From assembly GCF_001428625.1 (NCBI RefSeq), contig NZ_LMIE01000031.1:53273-117272 (forward strand): 64,000 nucleotides of DNA, read 5' to 3'. The notes below the pieces were generated by a model, which saw only the letters and a list, made by a program, of their open reading frames with translations, was not told where the DNA came from and searched no databases. Shown here one piece after another: positions 56,974 to 64,000 of the stretch. Within the stretch, counting starts at the first letter, position 1. Every line of letters begins with the position of its first letter. The DNA comes from Hydrogenophaga sp. Root209. GTDB taxonomy: Bacteria > Pseudomonadota > Gammaproteobacteria > Burkholderiales > Burkholderiaceae_C. Position numbers and translations under genes: made by a program.

Positions 56974-57711
<738 letters not shown>

Positions 57712-57718
57712 GCCCACC

Positions 57719-60088
57719 ATGAAGGCCCTGGACACCAAGCTCTGGCGCGATCTGAAGCGCCTGCGCGCCCAGGTGAGCACCATCGCGGTGGTGGTGGCCA
57801 TCGGCGTGGCTGGCTTTGTGGGCATGTTCTCGGTGCACGAGTCGCTGCAGGGATCGCGCGACAGCTTCTACCGCGACAACCGCCTCGCCGACGTGTTTGC
57901 CAATGTCAAGCGCGCGCCCGTGCACCTGGGCACGCGGCTCGCCGCCATCCCTGGCGTGGCCGAGGTCAAGCTCGACGTGGTGATGGACGCGCAGATCGCC
58001 TTGCCCGACGCCGATGCACCCGTGACGGGGCGCTTCATCGGGCTCGATCTGGCCCGCGTGCATGCGCAGCGCCAGGGACTCAATGCGCTCACACTGCGCA
58101 GCGGGCGCTGGCCCGAACGCGGCCGTGCGCTGGAGGCGGTGGTGAGCGACCGGTTCGCCGTGGCGCGAGGCCTCAAGCCCGGTGACCGGGTCAACGCCAT
58201 CCTGAATGGTCGACTGGAGCAGGTGCACCTGGTGGGCACGGCGATTTCGCCCGAGTACGTGTTTGCCTCGCGCGGTGGCGCGCCCGACGACCAGACCTTC
58301 GGCATCTGGTGGATCGACAGCGAGCGCATGGCGCACGCCTTCGACCTGCAGGGCGCGTTCAACCAGGCCGCGCTTCGGCTGGACGCGGGCGCATCACAAC
58401 CCGCCGTGATCGAGCAGACCGATCGCCTGCTCGACGCCTACGGCGCGCTGGGCGCGGTGGGTCGCGACAAACAGCTCTCGGCCAAGATCGTCGCCGACGA
58501 GCTCTCGCAACTCAAGGTGATGGGCACGGTGCTGCCCTCGATCTTCCTGGCCGTGGCCATGTTCATCCTCAACGTGGTGATCAGCCGCCAGGTGGCCACG
58601 CAGCGCGGCCAGATCGCCGCGCTCAAGGCGCTGGGCTACAGCGACGGGGCCATCGCCTGGCACTACATCAAGCTCTCCATGGTGATTGCCGGCCTGGGCG
58701 TGGTGGCAGGGCTGGGCCTGAGCGTGGTCATCGGGCAACTGATGCTCGGGCTGTACGACGAGGTGTTCCGCTTCAACCACCTCGCCTACGTCACCACGCC
58801 ATGGCTGGTGGTGGTCGCCACGGCGCTGGCCTTTGCCGCCGCCGCGGCCGGCACCTGGGCCGCCATCCACGCGGTGGTGCGGCTTCGGCCCGCACAGGCC
58901 ATGCAACCCCCCACCCCGCCCCACTACCGCCAGACGCTGATCGAACGGCTGGGCCTGGGCCGACGCGTGAGCACCGGCGCGCTCATGGTCATCCGAAACT
59001 TCGAGCGCCGCCCGCTGCGCGCGGCCTTCACCGTCACCGGCATCGCGCTCTCGGTCGCGCTGCAGATCTCGGGCGCTTTCTGGCTGGACGCCATCGCCCA
59101 CATCGTCGACGTGCAGTTCCGCCAGGTGCAGCAAGGCGACGTGCTGGTGAACTTCCACCGCCCGGTGCCGCTGTCGGTGGTGCAGGACCTGCAGCGCCTG
59201 CCCGGCGTGATGAGTGCCGAGCCCTACCGCAGCGAGCCGGTGCGCGTGCACCTGCGCGGGCAGACCGACGATGCGGCGCTGATGGGCTTGATCAAGGATG
59301 CGCAACTCCTGCGCGCGGTGGACGACGCGCGCGGCCACGTGGCCCTGCCCGCCAGCGGGCTGGTGATGTCGTCGCTGCTGGCCAATGCCGTGGGCGCGCG
59401 CGTGGGTGACCGCGTCGAGGTGGACTTTCGCCTCTGGAGCCAGACCCGCACCACCGTGGAGGTGGTCGACATCGTGCACACCATGATGGGCAAACAGGCC
59501 TTCATGAACCTGGACGCCATGAACACGCTGGCGCGCGACGGTGCCGGCGTGGCCGAGGCCGCGCTGCGGGTGGACCCGCTGGCCATGAAGGAATTCTGGG
59601 CGGCGGTCAAGCGCGCGCCAGTGATCAACGCGGTGTTCGACAAGGCTGGCTCCATGGCCAGCTTCAACGAGACCACCTCGCGCAACATGGGCGTGTTCAG
59701 CGGCATCCTCACGCTGTTTGCCGTGGCGATGGCGGTGGGCATCGTCTACAACGCGGCGCGCATCACGCTGTCTGAACGGGCCTGGGAACTCGCCAGCCTG
59801 CGCGTGCTGGGCATGACACGGGCCGAGGTCTCGGTGCTGCTGCTCGGTGAACTCGGGGCCGAGCTCCTGCTGGCCCTGCCCCTGGGCGCGGTGGCGGGCT
59901 GGGCGCTGGCGTCCCTGATGATGCGGCTCATGTCCTCGGACAACATCGATTTCCCGGTGGTCATCGAACCCGCCACCTACGCCTGGGCGGCGCTGATCGT
60001 GCTGGCCGCCGGCATTGTCAGCGCTCTGATGGTGCGCCGCCAGATCGACCGGCTCGACCTGGTCGCTGTTTTGAAAGTCCGCGAATGA
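57719..60088 (+). CDS. ABC transporter permease with two FtsX domains
   Basis: A 789-residue inner-membrane protein with two MacB/FtsX core modules: N-terminal TM and periplasmic domain (about 1-250), three TM (about 265-400), then a second TM, periplasmic domain and three TM to the end (SERAWELASLRVLGMTRAEVSVLLLGELGAELL is the coupling region). The layout resembles LolCE-fused or MacB-like mechanotransmission exporters. Its stop overlaps the adaptor start (ATGA). Confidence 0.92.
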   Translation: MKALDTKLWRDLKRLRAQVSTIAVVVAIGVAGFVGMFSVHESLQGSRDSFYRDNRLADVFANVKRAPVHLGTRLAAIPGVAEVKLDVVMDAQIALPDADAPVTGRFIGLDLARVHAQRQGLNALTLRSGRWPERGRALEAVVSDRFAVARGLKPGDRVNAILNGRLEQVHLVGTAISPEYVFASRGGAPDDQTFGIWWIDSERMAHAFDLQGAFNQAALRLDAGASQPAVIEQTDRLLDAYGALGAVGRDKQLSAKIVADELSQLKVMGTVLPSIFLAVAMFILNVVISRQVATQRGQIAALKALGYSDGAIAWHYIKLSMVIAGLGVVAGLGLSVVIGQLMLGLYDEVFRFNHLAYVTTPWLVVVATALAFAAAAAGTWAAIHAVVRLRPAQAMQPPTPPHYRQTLIERLGLGRRVSTGALMVIRNFERRPLRAAFTVTGIALSVALQISGAFWLDAIAHIVDVQFRQVQQGDVLVNFHRPVPLSVVQDLQRLPGVMSAEPYRSEPVRVHLRGQTDDAALMGLIKDAQLLRAVDDARGHVALPASGLVMSSLLANAVGARVGDRVEVDFRLWSQTRTTVEVVDIVHTMMGKQAFMNLDAMNTLARDGAGVAEAALRVDPLAMKEFWAAVKRAPVINAVFDKAGSMASFNETTSRNMGVFSGILTLFAVAMAVGIVYNAARITLSERAWELASLRVLGMTRAEVSVLLLGELGAELLLALPLGAVAGWALASLMMRLMSSDNIDFPVVIEPATYAWAALIVLAAGIVSALMVRRQIDRLDLVAVLKVRE

Positions 60089-61299
60089 ACAAGACCAACC
60101 ACAACAACCGATGGCGCCGCTGGGCGCCCTGGGCGCTCGGGGCCCTGGTGGCCACCGCCCTCGCCTTCTGGGCCTTCCAGCCGCGCCCCTTGGTGGTGGA
60201 GGTGGCGCCGGTGACCACCGGCCGTTTCGAGCAGGCCATCGAAGAAGACGGCCAGCTGCGCCTGAAGCACCGCTACCTGATCTCCGCGCCCACCCTGGCC
60301 GAGCTGGCGCGGCCCACGCTCAAGGTGGGCGACGCCGTGCGCGCCGGTGACGTGGTGGCCACGCTGACGCCGGTGGCGTCGCAGATGATCGACGCCCGCA
60401 CACGGCTGGTGCTGCAGCAGCGCGTGGGCAGTGCCGACGCGGCGCGCCGCGCGTCAAGCGCACAACTGCAGCGCCTGGACACCGCGTTGGCGCAGGCCAG
60501 CCTGGAAGCCGAGCGGGCACAGAAGCTCGCGCGCGACAACTTCATCGCGCCCTCCGCGCTCGACCAGACCGTGTTGGCGCGGCGCTCGGCCCAGCAGGCG
60601 CTGGACGCCGGACGCGCCGAGCTGCGCGCGACCGAGTTCGCGCTGGCCGAAGCCCAGGCCGCGCTGGCGCGGTCCGAACCCGGCGCAGGCGCTCGCCTTG
60701 AGGGTCTGTGGGCGCTCAAGAGCCCGGTGGATGGCCAGGTGATCAAGCTGCACCTGGACAGCGCGGCCCCCGTGACCGCGGGCCAGCACTTGCTGGAGAT
60801 AGGCGACATCGCAGCGGTGGAGGCGGTGATCGACGTGCTCTCCAGCGAGGTGCAGCAGATCGCGCCGGGCGCACCCGTGCGCCTCACGCTCACCACGGGA
60901 GCGCCGGCGCTGCCCGGCCATGTGGTGCGCATCGAGCCGGTGGCCTTCACCAAGGTGTCGGCCCTGGGCATCGAGGAGCAGCGGGTGAACGTGATCGTGG
61001 ACCTGGACACCACGGTCGCCCAGCCCCAGCGCCTGGGCGATGGCTTCCGGGTCGATGCGCGCATCACGGTGTCTTCGCAGGAAGGTGCCCTGCTCGTGCC
61101 CAGCGCAGCCCTGGTGCGCGACGGCACGGCGTGGCGGGTGTTCGTGTTCGAGGGGCAACGGGCCGTGGCCCGCGCCGTGACGCTGCGCGAGCGCAACGCC
61201 GACGTGGCGTGGGTGAGTGAAGGTGTGCGCGAAGGCGAGCGGGTGCTGCTCTACCCGGGCAGCACCATCGCGGACGGGCAGGCCGTGAAGATCAGGTGA
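60085..61299 (+). CDS. HlyD-type periplasmic adaptor of the ABC exporter
   Basis: A 404-residue membrane fusion protein: one N-terminal TM ([19 protein letters not shown], about 15-33), lipoyl halves ([24 protein letters not shown] and [31 protein letters not shown]), a helical hairpin (about 105-200) and a C-terminal barrel. With the ATPase and permease it makes a tripartite-style exporter needing an outer-membrane channel from elsewhere. The substrate is unknown. It converges with garD, overlapping by 8 bases. Confidence 0.92.
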   Translation: MNKTNHNNRWRRWAPWALGALVATALAFWAFQPRPLVVEVAPVTTGRFEQAIEEDGQLRLKHRYLISAPTLAELARPTLKVGDAVRAGDVVATLTPVASQMIDARTRLVLQQRVGSADAARRASSAQLQRLDTALAQASLEAERAQKLARDNFIAPSALDQTVLARRSAQQALDAGRAELRATEFALAEAQAALARSEPGAGARLEGLWALKSPVDGQVIKLHLDSAAPVTAGQHLLEIGDIAAVEAVIDVLSSEVQQIAPGAPVRLTLTTGAPALPGHVVRIEPVAFTKVSALGIEEQRVNVIVDLDTTVAQPQRLGDGFRVDARITVSSQEGALLVPSAALVRDGTAWRVFVFEGQRAVARAVTLRERNADVAWVSEGVREGERVLLYPGSTIADGQAVKIR

Positions 61300-62902
61300 C
61301 TGGCGCGGGGTTGAAGAGCACCAGGGCGTTGTGCAGCTTCCAGTGCTCGGCCCAGGTCTTCTTGCGGCCGCTGGCCACGTCGAGCATGAGGCGGAACATT
61401 TCCCAGCCGACGTCTTCGATGCTGGCCGAGCCGTCTGCTATTGCGCCGGCGTTGATGTCCATGAGGTCGTGCCAGCGCCGCGCCAGGTCGCTGCGCGTGG
61501 CGACCTTGATCACCGGCACCGCAGCCAGTCCGTAAGGCGTGCCGCGCCCGGTGGTGAACACATGCAGGTTCATGCCGGCAGCGAGCTGCAGCGTGCCGCA
61601 GATGAAATCGCTCGCGGGCGTGGCGGCGTAGGTCAGGCCCTTGTGCTTGAGCTTCTCGCCGGGCGCGAGCACGTTGGAAATCGGCGCGCTGCCCGACTTC
61701 ACGATCGAGCCCATGGCCTTTTCCACGATGTTGGACAGGCCGCCTTTTTTGTTGCCGGGCGTGGTGTTGGCACTGCGGTCCACGCTGCCGCGTTTCAGGT
61801 AAGCGTCATACCAGGCCATCTCGCGCACCATGGCCTGCGCCACCTCGGGCGTGGTGGCGCGTGCGGTGAGCTGGGCAATACCGTCGCGCACCTCGGTGGT
61901 TTCGGAAAACATCACGCTGGCGCCCGCGCGCACCAGCAAATCAGTGCAGAAGCCCACTGCGGGATTGGCCGTGACGCCTGAGAACGCATCGCTGCCCCCG
62001 CACTGCACGCCCACCACGAGTTCACTCGCGGGCACGGTCACGCGCCGGCGCGCGTTCAGGCGCTCCAGGTGCTCTTCGGCCTGGCGCACGATGGAGTCCA
62101 CCATGCTCATGAAACCCACGTGCGCGTCGTCCTGCAGGCAGACCACGTCAAGCCGGGTCTCGGCGCTGGTGCCCACGTCGGCCACGTTGCGCTCATCCAC
62201 CAATGGAATCGAACCCGGTGGCAGCAAACGCTCGGGCTGCAGCTTCTCGCAACCCAGGCTGACCACCATCACCTCACCCCCGAAGTTGGGGTTCAGGCTG
62301 ATGTGGCGCAGCGTGCGGATGGGGATCACCGCGTCGGGTGCGTCGATGGCCACGCCGCAGCCGTAGCCGTGCTCCAGCGCCACCACGTCGTCCACATTCG
62401 GAAAACGCGGCAGCAGCTCGGCCTTGATGCGCTGCACGGCAAAGTCGGTGACGCCGGCCACGCACTGCACGGTCTGGGTGATGGCCAGGATGTTGCGCGT
62501 GCCGACCGAGCCGTCGGCGTTGCGGTAACCCTCGAAGGTGTAACCCTCCAGGGCGGGCTGCGGCTCGGGTTTGACGGTGGCCATGGGCAGGTTGTCGAGC
62601 TCGCGGGCATCGGGCATTTGCAGCAGGCGTTCGTGCACCCAGCTGCCGGCGGCAATGTCCGAAAGCGCATGGCCGATGGGCACGCCGTAGCGCAGCACGA
62701 CCGCGCCTTTGGGCAAGTCCACCAGCGCCACCTTGTGGCCTTGCGGCACCTTGTCGCGCAGCACCAGGCCGCCGGGCAGTTCGGTGCCCACGGGCAGGCC
62801 ACCGTCGTTGGCCACGATGGCCACGTTGTCGCTGGCGTGCATGCGGATGGTCAGCGGTGCGGCCGAGCCGGCGGCCTGGGGTGTTTGGAGGGCTTGTGAC
62901 AT
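61292..62902 (-). CDS. garD: Galactarate dehydratase
   Basis: A 536-residue iron-dependent dehydratase converting galactarate to 5-dehydro-4-deoxyglucarate. The match to E. coli GarD is close along the whole length: [105 protein letters not shown] and LFNPAPVT at the end. A good AGGAGA site precedes the start. Divergent LacI regulator; a palindrome lies between. Confidence 0.93.
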   Translation of the reverse strand: MSQALQTPQAAGSAAPLTIRMHASDNVAIVANDGGLPVGTELPGGLVLRDKVPQGHKVALVDLPKGAVVLRYGVPIGHALSDIAAGSWVHERLLQMPDARELDNLPMATVKPEPQPALEGYTFEGYRNADGSVGTRNILAITQTVQCVAGVTDFAVQRIKAELLPRFPNVDDVVALEHGYGCGVAIDAPDAVIPIRTLRHISLNPNFGGEVMVVSLGCEKLQPERLLPPGSIPLVDERNVADVGTSAETRLDVVCLQDDAHVGFMSMVDSIVRQAEEHLERLNARRRVTVPASELVVGVQCGGSDAFSGVTANPAVGFCTDLLVRAGASVMFSETTEVRDGIAQLTARATTPEVAQAMVREMAWYDAYLKRGSVDRSANTTPGNKKGGLSNIVEKAMGSIVKSGSAPISNVLAPGEKLKHKGLTYAATPASDFICGTLQLAAGMNLHVFTTGRGTPYGLAAVPVIKVATRSDLARRWHDLMDINAGAIADGSASIEDVGWEMFRLMLDVASGRKKTWAEHWKLHNALVLFNPAPVT

Positions 62903-62971
62903 CCCTGTCTCCTAAGATTGCGGGGTTCGGCGAGCGTCGGTGGCCATTTCGGCATACGATCGCCATCTGTT

Positions 62972-62985
62972 TGGTACCGGTACCA
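62972..62985. promoter_or_regulatory. Perfect LacI/GntR-type operator palindrome
   Basis: TGGTACCGGTACCA is self-complementary over 14 bases and close to operators of the GntR/LacI group (centre ACCGGT). It lies in the 107-base gap between garD and the regulator gene and abuts a TTGAAA hexamer on the minus strand (62986-62991) that could be the garD -35. Confidence 0.85.
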
Positions 62986-63009
62986 TTTCAAGCCTCGATT
63001 AAGCCTCAA

Positions 63010-63939
63010 ATGAAAGAAACCGACAACTCCCGACGCGCTCGGCGTGGCAGTGGCGCCATCACCCTGCGCGACGTGGCCAAGCTCGCCGGGGTGGCGCCCA
63101 TCACCGCTTCGCGCGTGCTCAACACGCCGGAACAGGTGTCGGCAGAGGTGCGGCAGAAGGTGCTGGACGCGGTGCAGCGCACGGGCTATGTGCCCAACCG
63201 CATGGCCGGCGGCCTGGCTTCGTCGCGCAGCCGGCTGATTGCCGCGGTGGTGCCGAGCACGGTGATGTCGGTCTTCATGCCGACCATCGAGGCGCTCAAC
63301 GACACCCTGTTCGACGCCGGCTACCAGCTCATGCTGGGGCAGTCGGGTTACTCGGCGGCGCGCGAGGAGTCGCTGCTGGAAGCGATCATCGGCCGGCGGC
63401 CCGACGGGATCTTCCTCACCGGCATCCTGCGCCCCGGTCTGGGCCGCACGCGCCTCATGGCCTCGGGCATTCCGGTGGTGGAGACCTGGGACCTCACGCC
63501 CACGCCGATCGACATGCTGGTGGGGTTCTCGCACGCCGACATTGGCCGCGAGGTGGCGCGCGCAGGCCTCGCGCCAGTGTCGGTGGTGAATGTGGGCGCC
63601 TCGCGCTCGTTGCAGAGCGGGCGTGAGGGGCTGGACCGTCTGCTGGCGCAGGCGCCCGATGTGGATGCGGTGTTCTGCAGCTCGGACCTGCTGGCCCTGG
63701 GCGTTTTGACCGAGGCGCGGGTGCGTGGCATTGCGGTTGCCGAGCGGATGGCCATCATGGGCTTTGGCGACGTGCCTTTTGCCGCCGACATGGCGCCCGC
63801 GTTGAGCACCGTGCACATCAACGGCGTGGAGATCGGCCGCCTGGCAGCACGCAGCCTGATCGATCGGGCCGAGGGGCGCGAGGTCGCGCAGCGGGTGGTG
63901 GATGTGGGGTTCTCCATCGTGGAGCGGGAGACTTCCTGA
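63010..63939 (+). CDS. LacI family transcriptional regulator (GntR-like), apparently shortened
   Basis: A 309-residue repressor-type protein: LacI HTH at about 18-40 (TLRDVAKLAGVAPITASRVLN), hinge helix (NRMAGGLASSRS), then a periplasmic-binding-protein fold (IAAVVPSTVMSVFMPTIEALND; VDAVFCSSDLLALGVLTEARVRGI; MGFGDVPFAADMAPALSTVHINGVEIG). After SHADIGREVAR the sequence goes straight to AGLAPVSVVNVG, skipping the segment of about 33 residues where relatives have a beta strand and an RRxGF-type helix. Probably governs garD, perhaps with galactarate or glucarate as inducer. Confidence 0.88.
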   Translation: MKETDNSRRARRGSGAITLRDVAKLAGVAPITASRVLNTPEQVSAEVRQKVLDAVQRTGYVPNRMAGGLASSRSRLIAAVVPSTVMSVFMPTIEALNDTLFDAGYQLMLGQSGYSAAREESLLEAIIGRRPDGIFLTGILRPGLGRTRLMASGIPVVETWDLTPTPIDMLVGFSHADIGREVARAGLAPVSVVNVGASRSLQSGREGLDRLLAQAPDVDAVFCSSDLLALGVLTEARVRGIAVAERMAIMGFGDVPFAADMAPALSTVHINGVEIGRLAARSLIDRAEGREVAQRVVDVGFSIVERETS

Positions 63940-63958
63940 GTCTCTCGGGTTGGTTTTC

Positions 63959-64000
63959 TCCGGTGGCTTTTCCGGCTGGTCCGGTCATCGGCGACCACGG
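63959..64000. repeat. Start of a second copy of the structured intergenic repeat (cut by window end)
   Basis: TCCGGTGGCTTTTCCGGCTG and GTCCGGTCATCGGCGACCAC line up with 29731-29775 with one 3-base gap and a few substitutions. It begins 20 bases after the LacI gene stop and runs off the window, so the inverted-repeat part cannot be checked. Confidence 0.7.

Overview
The window is a high-GC chromosomal segment of a betaproteobacterium, most likely a Comamonadaceae member close to Hydrogenophaga (inference). The reasons are the tig-clpP-clpX-lon order, a Bug-type solute receptor, the imuA-imuB-dnaE2 mutasome, a TAXI TRAP transporter, a PEP-CTERM protein and the general codon use. No rRNA, CRISPR array or insertion sequence was seen.

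Layout. (1) 1-5722 is the right-hand end of an integrative conjugative element of the Tn4371 type: the 3' tip of trbE, then trbJ, a frameshifted trbK, trbL, trbF, trbG, trbI and a DUF2274 gene, closed by a hairpin at 5749-5775. The element/chromosome junction should lie in 5776-6031. (2) 6032-14713 is core metabolism: acs, a YqhA-type membrane protein, fumC and a class I fumarase on opposite strands, murI, a UMF1-type MFS carrier and an unrecognised acidic protein. (3) 14755-21476 holds four tRNA genes (Leu-TAA, Cys-GCA, Gly-GCC, Leu-TAG) around the protein quality-control set tig, clpP, clpX, lon. (4) 21584-29699 looks like an amino-acid or organic-acid uptake and catabolism neighbourhood: Asp/Glu-racemase-like protein, fused TRAP permease, TAXI receptor, class III aminotransferase, DadA-like FAD enzyme and a LysR regulator. 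(5) About 29735-30003 is a strongly structured inverted-repeat element; part of a second copy begins at 63959 and is cut by the window end. (6) 30021-36253 holds an RND pump and its adaptor with a palindromic operator inside a promoter spacer, an HpnC-like squalene-pathway enzyme, and a PEP-CTERM protein with a thrombospondin-C-like domain. (7) 36545-41823 holds a NUDIX hydrolase, a CheW-MCP pair, an EVE-domain protein and a PaaK/CapK-like ligase. (8) 41977-47303 is the SOS mutasome dnaE2-imuB-imuA behind a near-consensus LexA box. (9) 47380-50600 holds a Bug receptor, a tartrate-dehydrogenase-like enzyme and a divergent LysR regulator. (10) 50783-54013 is a FecR-domain / OmpA-lipoprotein / TonB-like locus whose third gene carries a one-base frameshift. 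(11) 54140-63939 holds a DUF2855 protein, a 19-residue membrane peptide, a Bcr-type MFS carrier, a three-gene ABC exporter (ATPase, FtsX-type permease, adaptor), and garD with a divergent LacI-type regulator that appears to have lost about 33 internal residues.

No wholly new multi-gene system is obvious. The most unusual signals are the nested inverted-repeat element, the repeat captured in frame inside dnaE2, the bacterial thrombospondin-C/PEP-CTERM protein, the promoter-embedded RND operator with no regulator nearby, two one-base frameshifts (trbK and the TonB-like gene) and the shortened LacI regulator. Function calls rest on reading motifs by eye; no database search was run.
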